64,000 bases of DNA from G963678445 sp963678445 (GTDB lineage Bacteria > Hydrogenedentota > Hydrogenedentia > Hydrogenedentales > G963678445). This document shows, in pieces, positions 25,127-33,656 of the stretch. The translations under genes and the position numbers were made by a program. The notes below the pieces were generated by a model, which was not told the origin of the DNA, did no database searches, and was given only the letters and a program-made list of their open reading frames with translations. The stretch spans positions 620,001-684,000 of the forward strand of contig OY782877.1 of assembly GCA_963678445.1 (NCBI GenBank), in the 5' to 3' direction. Numbering within the stretch: the stretch's first letter is position 1; each line of letters begins with the position of its first letter.

Positions 25127-28100
25127 AAAAATCACTCCAAAGAGGCCCCATCGCATGGATGGCCAGCCACTCTGTCGCATCCAATCTTGTGCTCTTTTTC
25201 CTTTTGCTGGGCGGGGTACTGGCGCTACGTGTGGTACAGAAGGAAGTCTTCCCCGATATTACGCAGGATATCGTACAAGTCAGCATTGCTTATCCGGGAG
25301 CCAGTCCCGAAGAAGTGGAAAAAGCTATCGTCCTGGCGGTTGAAGAAACCGTGACCGGTCTGGAAGGGGTTAAGGAAATCAATTCTTCGGCCAGCGAAGG
25401 CAGTGCGTCGATCCAGATTGAAATGCTTGAAGGGGAAGACCTGAATAAGCTCGCGCAGGATATTCAAAGCGAGGTGGACCGCATCCGCACCTTCCCCGAG
25501 GACGCCGAGGAGCCCCAGGTATCGGTTGTTAACCGCAAACATGACGTACTGAGTCTCGTGCTCTACGGCGACGTATCGGATCAGGTTTTGTTTGAGCTAA
25601 GCGAACAGGTGCGGGATGACTTATTGCAGGATGCCGACATCACGCAGGTGGAAACGGGCGGCTTGCCCCCATTAGAAATCAGTATCGAGGTTTCACAAGA
25701 CCGATTGCGTGAGTATGGCTTGACCTTGCAGGAGGTAGCGCAACGGGTACAGAATGCATCGATAGAACTACCAGGCGGCGGATTGAAGACGGAGAATGGC
25801 GAACTACTTGTCCGAATGACGGAACGACGAGATTATGGCCATGAATTCGCCGTCACCCCGATTATCACCACCGCAGATGGCAGTCAGGTACTCCTGGAAG
25901 ATGTCGCCACCGTGTCAGACACGTTTGAAGATACAGATAGACGCACACTTTTCAATGGCAAACCAGCAGTCGAGATCGAAGTGTACCGCGTAGGCGTACA
26001 ATCGCCCTTGCAGGTGGAGCAGGCGGCATTAGCCAGGCTGGAAGAGATTAAAGCGTCGCTGCCTCCCGGGGTCGCCATCGAGGTAAACCATAATATGGCC
26101 GATATCTTCCGGCAGCGCCAGCAATTGTTAGTCAAAAATGGGCTCATCGGTCTGGTGCTGGTGCTGTTTGTACTGGGTATTTTCCTCGAACTGCGGCTGG
26201 CCTTCTGGGTAATGATGGGAATCCCGGCCTCCTTCCTGGGCTCCCTGCTCTTCCTGCCCTCCGCCGACATCAGTATTAACATGATTTCGATGTTTGCCTA
26301 TATCATCGCGCTGGGTATTGTCGTAGACGATGCTATCGTAATCGGCGAAAACATCTACCACCACTATCAAAAGGGCCTATCCTTCGCAGAAGCCGCCATT
26401 GTCGGTGCACGCGAATTGGCCACGCCGGTCACCTTCAGCATCCTGACCAACATTGTCACGTTTACGCCACTCTTTTTCATCCCCGGCATGATGGGAAAGG
26501 TTTTCAAATGCATCCCCGTCGTCGTAGGGATCGTTTTCCTCATCTCGCTGCTGGAATCCGTGTTCATACTGCCTTCGCATTTGGGACATTACCGGGAAAA
26601 ACAACGCAAAGGGATCAACCGAATCTTCCACAATGCGCAACAGGCCTTCGGTCGTGGTTTCACGCGCATGATCCAGAACCTTTTCGGCCCCCTCCTGGAT
26701 ATTATTCTGCGCTGGCGCTACCTGCTCATCCCTGCCGCATTCGCCATGCTCATCGTCACCATCGCCTACGGCCTCAGTGGACGTATGGGCTTTGACACGT
26801 TCCCAACGGTTGAATCGGATTTCGCCCGCGTCATGGTTACCATGCCCTATGGTTCGCCGATAGAAAAAACGGAAGCAGTCGCCAAACAACTGGAAACCGC
26901 TGCCCGAAAAGTAGTCGATGCATCGGGACATCCAGAGCTTTGCGAAGGGATCTCCACCTCCATTGGGGAGAGGGGCAGCCATCAGGCCCAAATCAGGGTC
27001 TACCTGGCCGATGCCGAAATTCGCGAAAACATCATGTCTACCCAGGAATTCGTCAAGCGTTGGCGCAAAGCCACGGGGCCTTTGATCGGCGTTGACAACG
27101 TCAACTTCTCCGCCGACTTCGGCGGACCTGGTGGAGGCGCAGGGCTCACCGTCGAACTCAGTCACCGTAAAATCCCCGTGCTGGAGTCCGCCAGCACCGA
27201 GCTCGCCAGCATCCTGGAAACCTATCCCCTCTGCAAAGATGTCGACGATGGCTTTCAGCCCGGCAAACAACAGCTCGACTTTACGGTTCGTCCCGAAGGA
27301 AAACGCCTGGGACTCACCGCACAATCCGTAGCACGTCAGGTGCGCAGCGCCTTCTACGGTGCGGAAGCCATCCGGCAACAACGCGGTCGTCAGGAAATCA
27401 AAATCATGATTCGGCGCCCTGAAAACGAACGCATCCACGAAGAAGATCTGAATGAGCTCATCCTGCGCACCCCTGCGGGGATCGAGGTTCCCCTGCGTGA
27501 AGTTGTCGATGCAAAACGAGGGCGGGCCTATACCACTATCAGCCGTCGCAACGGCAGACGTGTCGTCGAAGTGACCGCGAATGTTAGCCCACGCCAAAAA
27601 GCAGGCGAAATCCAGAATAGCCTTCGTATCAATGAATTGCCCATGCTGCTGAACAAGTACCCCGGCTTGACCTATAGCTTTGAAGGACGCCAGGCCGATA
27701 TCAATGAGAGTATGGCCAGTCTTCAAATGGGATTTGTGCTCGCCATGTTTGCCATTTTTGGATTGCTCGCCATTCCCTTCCGCAGTTACACGCAACCGCT
27801 TATCATCATGACCAGTATCCCCTTCGGCATTATCGGGGCTATCTATGGACACCTCCTGATGGGCTACTCGCTATCAGTCGTAAGTATGTTCGGAGTCGTG
27901 GCCCTATCCGGGGTCGTGGTCAATGACACCCTCGTTTTGATTGATGCCGCCAACCGAAGAAGAGCACTAGGCGATCTCACAGCACATGACGCGGTCCTCA
28001 ATGCCGCTATCCAACGTTTCCGCCCCATCTTCCTCACCACGGTAACCACTTTCTGCGGACTGGCTCCCATGATCTTCGAGACCTCGATACAGGCACAAAT

Positions 28101-28287
28101 GATGATCCCCATGGCGATCTCACTCGGGTTCGGCATCCTCTTCGCCACCTTCATTACCCTGGTGCTGGTACCCTGCCTCTACGTGTCTATGGAAGATATG
28201 ACATCCATCGGCGCAACAGTGAAACATTTCCTGTTTCCCGCCCCTGCGCTCCCCGCGTCCTCCCTCAGCAAACAAGGAGAAGAGTAG
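25123..28287 (+). CDS. RND-family efflux pump, inner-membrane subunit
   Basis: Proton-driven exporter of 1054 residues, the normal RND length. It shows the twelve-helix layout in two halves: the first periplasmic loop with VSIAYPGASPEEVEKAIVLAVEE, the fourth-helix relay motif GIVVDDAIVIGENIYHHYQKG, and in the second half VVALSGVVVNDTLVLIDAANRRR. The sequence is closer to the multidrug/HAE1-like AcrB-SwrC branch than to CzcA heavy-metal pumps, judged by the relay motif; the substrate is not predictable. The last 25 residues are a Pro/Ser-rich tail. Confidence 0.93.
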   Translation: MKKSLQRGPIAWMASHSVASNLVLFFLLLGGVLALRVVQKEVFPDITQDIVQVSIAYPGASPEEVEKAIVLAVEETVTGLEGVKEINSSASEGSASIQIEMLEGEDLNKLAQDIQSEVDRIRTFPEDAEEPQVSVVNRKHDVLSLVLYGDVSDQVLFELSEQVRDDLLQDADITQVETGGLPPLEISIEVSQDRLREYGLTLQEVAQRVQNASIELPGGGLKTENGELLVRMTERRDYGHEFAVTPIITTADGSQVLLEDVATVSDTFEDTDRRTLFNGKPAVEIEVYRVGVQSPLQVEQAALARLEEIKASLPPGVAIEVNHNMADIFRQRQQLLVKNGLIGLVLVLFVLGIFLELRLAFWVMMGIPASFLGSLLFLPSADISINMISMFAYIIALGIVVDDAIVIGENIYHHYQKGLSFAEAAIVGARELATPVTFSILTNIVTFTPLFFIPGMMGKVFKCIPVVVGIVFLISLLESVFILPSHLGHYREKQRKGINRIFHNAQQAFGRGFTRMIQNLFGPLLDIILRWRYLLIPAAFAMLIVTIAYGLSGRMGFDTFPTVESDFARVMVTMPYGSPIEKTEAVAKQLETAARKVVDASGHPELCEGISTSIGERGSHQAQIRVYLADAEIRENIMSTQEFVKRWRKATGPLIGVDNVNFSADFGGPGGGAGLTVELSHRKIPVLESASTELASILETYPLCKDVDDGFQPGKQQLDFTVRPEGKRLGLTAQSVARQVRSAFYGAEAIRQQRGRQEIKIMIRRPENERIHEEDLNELILRTPAGIEVPLREVVDAKRGRAYTTISRRNGRRVVEVTANVSPRQKAGEIQNSLRINELPMLLNKYPGLTYSFEGRQADINESMASLQMGFVLAMFAIFGLLAIPFRSYTQPLIIMTSIPFGIIGAIYGHLLMGYSLSVVSMFGVVALSGVVVNDTLVLIDAANRRRALGDLTAHDAVLNAAIQRFRPIFLTTVTTFCGLAPMIFETSIQAQMMIPMAISLGFGILFATFITLVLVPCLYVSMEDMTSIGATVKHFLFPAPALPASSLSKQGEE

Positions 28288-28367
28288 CCCGACAACTGTT
28301 ATAAAGTTGCGCAAATATGCGGATGATGTGCTACAGTACGCAAAAGACATAGAATGGGAGGAAAGCT

Positions 28368-30182
28368 ATGTTCTCACATGTCGTTTGCGTTGCACTGCTC
28401 ACACTATCCGCCAACATTATCCCCGGACAGCCGGTCTTCTATGTAGCACCGGATGGAGAGGATAGTCAGGCCGGCACCAAGGAAGCCCCCTTTGCTACCT
28501 TGGAACGTGCTCAGGAAGCTGTACGGGAATGCGTGCAGAGCGGATTGAAGAAGCCCGTTGCCGTCTTCCTGCGCGGCGGCGTTTATTTTCTGGATGACAC
28601 CCTTCACTTTGGCGCCAATGATGGCGGCACCGATAAATGCGGTGTGGCGTACAAGGCCTATCCCGGTGAAAAACCCGTCATCAGTGGCGGGCAAGTCATT
28701 AGCGGATGGACGCGTGCAGAAGGCAACCGCTGGACCGTTACCTTACCAGCAGTTCAAAAGGGGCAATGGCATTTTAGACAACTCTTCGTAGACGGGAAAC
28801 GCCTTCCCCGTGCCGCCCACCCCAATAAAGACGAACTTATTCGCATAAAATCGGTAGATGACAGCGTTACGCAGATCACACTGGAGGAGATGCCCAAATT
28901 TCTGCCAAACAACGGCGAGGCCGAGCTGGTTGTGTACAACAATTGGTCTATTTGTCGCGTAGGCATCAAGGCACGCAACGGGAACACCTTGACCACCACT
29001 GCGCCTGTCGGATGGATCGGACACGGTCACTACACCACCGCCAACCCCGGAAAACCGGTGCGTTTAGAAAATGCCGCAGCCTTCCTCGACACCCCCGGAG
29101 AATGGTACCTGGACCGAAAAAACGGTGTACTGACCTACCTTGCGCGCGAAAATGAAGACCCGAACACCCGTATCTTCATCGCCCCTAAACTGGAACAGCT
29201 TGTCGTCGTGCACAGCGACTCCACCCGCGCTGTGCGCAACCTGCACTTTGTCGGCATCACCTTTGCGCATTCCCAATGGAACCGTCCTGAATTTGGTTAC
29301 CGAGGCATTCAGGCAGGCCACTATGGAACAACGATCAAAGAGCCTGCGCACGTTTTGCCTGCCGCACTGCAATTCAGCCACAGTCGCGGCTGTGGCCTCG
29401 CACAATGCGCGCTGGTGCATCTGGGTGCATCCGGCGTTACCTTCGGCGCAAAATGCGAACGCGACACGCTTATCGGATGTCGTCTAGACGATATTGGCGG
29501 TAACGGCGTTATGGTAGGTTGGCGGGGAGCAGGTGAACTGCAACGCTTCAAACACAAAAACACGCATGGGCTCGATTCCGATTGGCCCGACCCCAACGAT
29601 GCCCCACGCGACAATGTAATCACCAGTAATTATGTCTATCGTTGCGGACAGATCCTGCATGGAAGCGTGGGCATCTTCGACGCATTCTCCAAAGGCACAC
29701 AGATCACGCACAACGAAGTCGCGCACATGCCCTACACCGGCATCTCCGTTGGGTTCCGTTGGAACAGCAGCGAAACCAGCCAAGCAAACACCCATGTCGA
29801 ACGTAACCACGTATTCGACGTAATGAAAAAACTGGCCGACGGTGCATGTATCTACACACTGGGCCTCCAACCCAATGCAACGTACCAGGCCAACCTGCTG
29901 CACGATGTACACCGTAGCACCTTCGCCCATGGCGGCGCCCCAAATAACGGCTTCTTTTTCGACGAAGGCAGCAAGGGCATGCACGTCGACCAAAACATCA
30001 CCTACAACACCTCCGGCGACCCGATCCGCTTTAATCAGACGAAGCGCGAAAATCTAACCTGGGGCGAAAACTACTTCGACGTATCGCCTGACGCGCCCAA
30101 CTTCCCCAAAAAAGTTGCCGAGCAAGCTGGTCCACACACCCACTTCAAGACGATATGGGAATCCCCTGCCCCTGCTGAATAA
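28368..30182 (+). CDS. secreted right-handed beta-helix protein
   Basis: A 604-residue exported protein, probably a polysaccharide lyase or hydrolase. A signal peptide (residues 1-20) is followed by FYVAPDGEDSQAGTKEAPFATLERAQEAV, the usual opening of secreted parallel beta-helix proteins. Coils then repeat with Asn/Asp/Gly turns (SRGCGLAQCALVHLGASGVTFG, NVITSNYVYRCGQI, NTHVERNHVFDVM). Such proteins in PVC bacteria often act on plant or algal polysaccharides; the exact family (for example GH141-like) is not certain. ATG at 28368 follows GGGAGGAAAGCT. It lies 80 bp after the pump gene but is functionally unrelated, and a terminator follows it. Confidence 0.75.
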   Translation: MFSHVVCVALLTLSANIIPGQPVFYVAPDGEDSQAGTKEAPFATLERAQEAVRECVQSGLKKPVAVFLRGGVYFLDDTLHFGANDGGTDKCGVAYKAYPGEKPVISGGQVISGWTRAEGNRWTVTLPAVQKGQWHFRQLFVDGKRLPRAAHPNKDELIRIKSVDDSVTQITLEEMPKFLPNNGEAELVVYNNWSICRVGIKARNGNTLTTTAPVGWIGHGHYTTANPGKPVRLENAAAFLDTPGEWYLDRKNGVLTYLARENEDPNTRIFIAPKLEQLVVVHSDSTRAVRNLHFVGITFAHSQWNRPEFGYRGIQAGHYGTTIKEPAHVLPAALQFSHSRGCGLAQCALVHLGASGVTFGAKCERDTLIGCRLDDIGGNGVMVGWRGAGELQRFKHKNTHGLDSDWPDPNDAPRDNVITSNYVYRCGQILHGSVGIFDAFSKGTQITHNEVAHMPYTGISVGFRWNSSETSQANTHVERNHVFDVMKKLADGACIYTLGLQPNATYQANLLHDVHRSTFAHGGAPNNGFFFDEGSKGMHVDQNITYNTSGDPIRFNQTKRENLTWGENYFDVSPDAPNFPKKVAEQAGPHTHFKTIWESPAPAE

Positions 30183-30211
30183 ATAGAATCACGAAATTCT
30201 TTCTTTATCGT

Positions 30212-30253
30212 AACGCCGGAAACATCAACACATAGATGTTTCCGGCGTTTTTC
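30212..30253. terminator. bidirectional terminator
   Basis: AACGCCGGAAACATC (30213-30227) pairs with GATGTTTCCGGCGTT (30235-30249), with a T run on the plus side. It lies between convergent genes and could serve both. Confidence 0.88.
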
Positions 30254-30291
30254 CAACTCGAAAGCATTTCTTCATTCACGGCAATCGTAAA

Positions 30292-31902
30292 TTATGACTC
30301 TTTTCTTAATTCTGACATTTGAATCACTTCTGTGTCGAGCGCATTCAAAGCCACGGGGAGTTTTTTCTCGCCGACACAAAGATGAACCGTCTTCTTTTGC
30401 GGCATAAGATTCCAAAGCAGAACCGCGCCCGCAGTGGGATACCAAGAGCAAACAACAGAAGCTTCTTCCTTCACATACGGCCCTGTGTACCCTTGCTCAA
30501 TAGCCTTTTCCTTCAATCGGAAGAGTGCGGCAGGCTCCTCATCAATACTGACAGCTCCCTCAGGTGTTTTAAGCGCATTTTTGCGTGTTACAAGCTGTCC
30601 GCCAGCAGATTTCAACTTCCCTTCGGCCACATCCCGCGCATCGAAATTAGAAAGGAAGGTAAATCCTTCCCAAGACAGGGTGTCCGTAACTTCAAAGGGC
30701 ATACCGGTCGCCAAAAACAGACTAAACGGTTTGTCGTCGCCAACATAGCGCTCCGCATCGCCCCAGTAATGTTTAAACGGACCACACGGCTTGTGACCGG
30801 CAAGAATAGCATGGTGCTTTGCCTGCTTTTTCATCGCAGGCGCGAGCGTATCCCAATGCGTAATGGGAAAGGGAGTAAGCCCCGACATGTACATGGTGTT
30901 ATGTACATCTGCAATGGTGGAAGTCACCAGCTTTGCGGCCATATTTTCCGCGGAAAGCGCATCGGACGGGAAGGCCGTGCTTTCACTAAACGCGTTTTCA
31001 GGGCGCACATAACGCCGGTGAAACAATACGCTGAAAAGCTCGTCCGTCTTACCCTTCGTGCGCCCAAAAGAATCATCGCCAAACATCATCTCGCCTACAC
31101 GCAAAGGCACCTCGCTGTAATCTTTCAGGCGAATGCCCGCTTTTTCAGCACCCAGATACATAACCATATTGCCCAAGCGCACATTCGGCGCCGCTGCCTG
31201 TTGCGCACGGAAACAGCCCGTCAGCTCATCACAAGTAAACTCCACCCAGGCACGCAAAACAGAGGAAAGATTCCGCTGCTTGACATCATTCAGCAGCGCA
31301 GCCCAATCCGCATCAGAAAACCCCGTCTCCTTCAGAAAGCGTTTACGATGGGTATCGCAAAAACAGCCCCCCATCTTTCCCGGTCCCTCTGCTAAGCGAA
31401 AATCATCGTCGAGGAAGATAATATCCGGATTCAACGCGGCGATCTGCTTCACCGCCTCCACATTCTCCTCGGTGGCCGGGGGATGCAACGAAGTTCCGCA
31501 ATGCGTCCCCCCATCCGATCGTACCGCCATGTGCCAATGCTTAGGCGGTGCTAACGGCGTCGTAGCCGCCCCCGTTTCCCCTAGGGAATCCCCAGGGTGT
31601 CCAAGGGGAACATTCAACGGATGCCAGCGCAAGCCTGCAGCTTCCACCTGCGCACGGCCTTTACGCAGATTATCTGGCGTGTCATACCAGTGTCCGTAAA
31701 AAAACGCCCCCTGCCAAACATCCGTCACCCCCGCCTCGCGAACCACACTCAACAACCCCGGATTTGCTTCACAAACGGGCCGCGAAAGACAGACATGATA
31801 TCGGCGCACATCCAACGGTGCGGCCGCCCACACAGGAGACGCCATCACCCCAATACCAGCATAGGCGGCCATCTTCAGGAAACTTCTTCGATTTAGCTCC
31901 AT
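30292..31902 (-). CDS. Tat-exported protein, putative TIM-barrel glycosidase-like
   Basis: A 536-residue protein with a twin-arginine signal (MELNRRSFLKMAAYAGIGVMASPVWA). The body has an acidic barrel-like segment (NPDIIFLDDDFRLAEGP), a Cys-His pair (GGCFCDTHRKRF) and a C-terminal beta domain (VVCSWYPTAGAVLLWNLMPQ). This arrangement resembles uncharacterised beta-galactosidase-like families of PVC bacteria, but I cannot name the family. ATG at 31902 follows GGGAG; the longer frame upstream lacks conserved features. It lies 92 bp after the SDR gene on the same strand and may be co-transcribed. Confidence 0.55.
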   Translation of the reverse strand: MELNRRSFLKMAAYAGIGVMASPVWAAAPLDVRRYHVCLSRPVCEANPGLLSVVREAGVTDVWQGAFFYGHWYDTPDNLRKGRAQVEAAGLRWHPLNVPLGHPGDSLGETGAATTPLAPPKHWHMAVRSDGGTHCGTSLHPPATEENVEAVKQIAALNPDIIFLDDDFRLAEGPGKMGGCFCDTHRKRFLKETGFSDADWAALLNDVKQRNLSSVLRAWVEFTCDELTGCFRAQQAAAPNVRLGNMVMYLGAEKAGIRLKDYSEVPLRVGEMMFGDDSFGRTKGKTDELFSVLFHRRYVRPENAFSESTAFPSDALSAENMAAKLVTSTIADVHNTMYMSGLTPFPITHWDTLAPAMKKQAKHHAILAGHKPCGPFKHYWGDAERYVGDDKPFSLFLATGMPFEVTDTLSWEGFTFLSNFDARDVAEGKLKSAGGQLVTRKNALKTPEGAVSIDEEPAALFRLKEKAIEQGYTGPYVKEEASVVCSWYPTAGAVLLWNLMPQKKTVHLCVGEKKLPVALNALDTEVIQMSELRKES

Positions 31903-31994
31903 ACAAATAAACTCCCTGTTTGCTGTCATCGCGGAATCCCATATACCACCCCGCCTTAGAAAAATCGGCTGAATATTTTCCCCCGAATCACATC

Positions 31995-32783
31995 TCAAAG
32001 ACGCTTGACCCCAAAGCCGCCACCAATTTCAATCACTGCGCCTGTTGCATACGAAAAATAGCCTTCCGCCAATGCCGTTACCGCCTTGCCGATGTCCTCC
32101 GGAACGCCCCAGCGCTTGGTCAACAAGAGGTCGCCAGAAATAAGTTCATCGTACTTCCCTTTTACGCCCGACGTCATATCAGTAGCAATAATACCAGGCC
32201 GCAACTCATACACATTAATACCGTATTCAGCCAAACGCACGGCAAAATGCTGTGCCGCACTGCTCAGACCCGCCTTGCTGATGCAATATTCTGCACGATT
32301 TGGACTGGCGGTATCCGCTGAAATACTGGTAATGAAGACAATCTGTGGCTTACGCGCCTGCGCCTCGCTCACCTGCTGAATCATATGCTGCGCCACCGCC
32401 TGCGTGAAGAAAAAAGGACCGCGAAGGTTGATTCCCATGACCCGGTCATAGCTTTCCGCAGTACATTCCAACAGGTCCAGTCGCTGCAACGGAGCCACAC
32501 CTGCATTATTCACCAAGAGATCGATCGCACCAAAACGCTCCACCGCCGCCTGAATCATGCCCGCATGATCCTCTGGAGCAGCGATATTTCCCGCAACAGG
32601 AAGGCATTCCTGTCCAAATTCCTCAACACGCGCCTTCACCTCATACACCCCCTGCTCCGTATTCTGCGGATCCGCCTTGGTCGCCGCCGCTACGATATCA
32701 TAGCCCGCTTCCGCCAAGGTCAACGCAATCCCCCGACCAATACCCCGGCTTGCCCCAGTCACAAACGCCGTTCCCTTACTCAT
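31995..32783 (-). CDS. short-chain dehydrogenase/reductase (FabG-like)
   Basis: NAD(P)-dependent oxidoreductase of 262 residues. It has the cofactor loop TGASRGIGRG (9-18), NNAG (92-95) and the catalytic Ser near 153-155 with Tyr166 and Lys170 in YCISK. The similarity is to 3-ketoacyl-ACP reductase and sugar dehydrogenases. Together with the Tat-exported neighbour downstream, a role in sugar rather than fatty-acid metabolism is possible. ATG at 32783 follows AAGGAG. Confidence 0.88.
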   Translation of the reverse strand: MSKGTAFVTGASRGIGRGIALTLAEAGYDIVAAATKADPQNTEQGVYEVKARVEEFGQECLPVAGNIAAPEDHAGMIQAAVERFGAIDLLVNNAGVAPLQRLDLLECTAESYDRVMGINLRGPFFFTQAVAQHMIQQVSEAQARKPQIVFITSISADTASPNRAEYCISKAGLSSAAQHFAVRLAEYGINVYELRPGIIATDMTSGVKGKYDELISGDLLLTKRWGVPEDIGKAVTALAEGYFSYATGAVIEIGGGFGVKRL

Positions 32784-32891
32784 AATTTCAAAACTCCTTG
32801 TTTGCATTCCAATGGTCTGCGTATTATAACGTAGCCACCCGAAAGATCGAAGAAAACGTGGCTAAGGACAAATGCCAAGGAGACCCCATCT

Positions 32892-33656
32892 ATGAATGGT
32901 GACTATTTGCTGCGCGCAGAGCATCTCCGAAAAGTCTTCCACCCACCACGTGCGAAAGAGGTCATCGCTGTCGCCGATGCCAACTTCGCCATTGCACCCG
33001 GTGAAATATTCGGCCTTTTGGGCCCCAACGGCGCAGGGAAGACTACCCTGCTACGCATGCTGGGCACCATCATCACCCCTACTTCCGGACACTGCTGGGT
33101 AGACGGGCTTCGTTCCGATGAAAACCCCGACAGTATCCGGCGCGAAATTGGGTTCCTCTCCGGCAACACCAAACTCTATGGCCGCCTTACCGCAGCAGAA
33201 GTACTCCGCTACTTTGGCAACCTTTATGGCATGCGGGAAAACGAGATACGCAGTCGCACACGGGAACTCGCCGAACTTTTACGTATGCAGGATTTCTTGC
33301 AGCAACGGTGTGAAAGTCTCTCGACGGGCCAACAACAAAAAGTTTCCATTGCACGGGTCATGTTGCACGATCCAAAGGTGCTCATTCTGGATGAACCGAC
33401 AACCGGCCTCGACATCATGAGCAGCCGCGCTATCCTGGACTTCATTCTGGAGGCGAAAAGCCGTGGGCATAGCATTGTTTTCTCCACCCATTACATGACC
33501 GAGGCAGAGTTACTCTGCGATCAAGTCGGCCTGATCTACCGTGGTGAAATCATGGCGGTAGACACCAAGGAACGCATCATTAAATCAACACAATCCACCA
33601 CCTTGCAAGACGCCTTTATCGCTATGGTCGAACGGGAAGAGGAAGCAGTGCAATGA
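32892..33656 (+). CDS. ABC transporter ATPase, NatA-like
   Basis: The 254-residue energising subunit of an ABC-2 exporter. It has Walker A GPNGAGKTT, a Q-loop region, the signature LSTGQQQKVSIARVML (S-T-G-Q in place of the usual SGGQ), Walker B VLILDEPTTGLD and the switch His in STHYM. Closest in layout to NatA/CcmA-type ATPases. It overlaps the permease gene by 4 bp, so the two form one unit. Substrate unknown; NatAB exports sodium in Bacillus, but this cannot be carried over from sequence alone. Confidence 0.9.
   Translation: MNGDYLLRAEHLRKVFHPPRAKEVIAVADANFAIAPGEIFGLLGPNGAGKTTLLRMLGTIITPTSGHCWVDGLRSDENPDSIRREIGFLSGNTKLYGRLTAAEVLRYFGNLYGMRENEIRSRTRELAELLRMQDFLQQRCESLSTGQQQKVSIARVMLHDPKVLILDEPTTGLDIMSSRAILDFILEAKSRGHSIVFSTHYMTEAELLCDQVGLIYRGEIMAVDTKERIIKSTQSTTLQDAFIAMVEREEEAVQ

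Noticed and set aside
26377..27852. Minus-strand open frame of 491 codons opposite the RND pump
   Set aside because: Shadow of the pump gene; no start signal and no recognisable motif.
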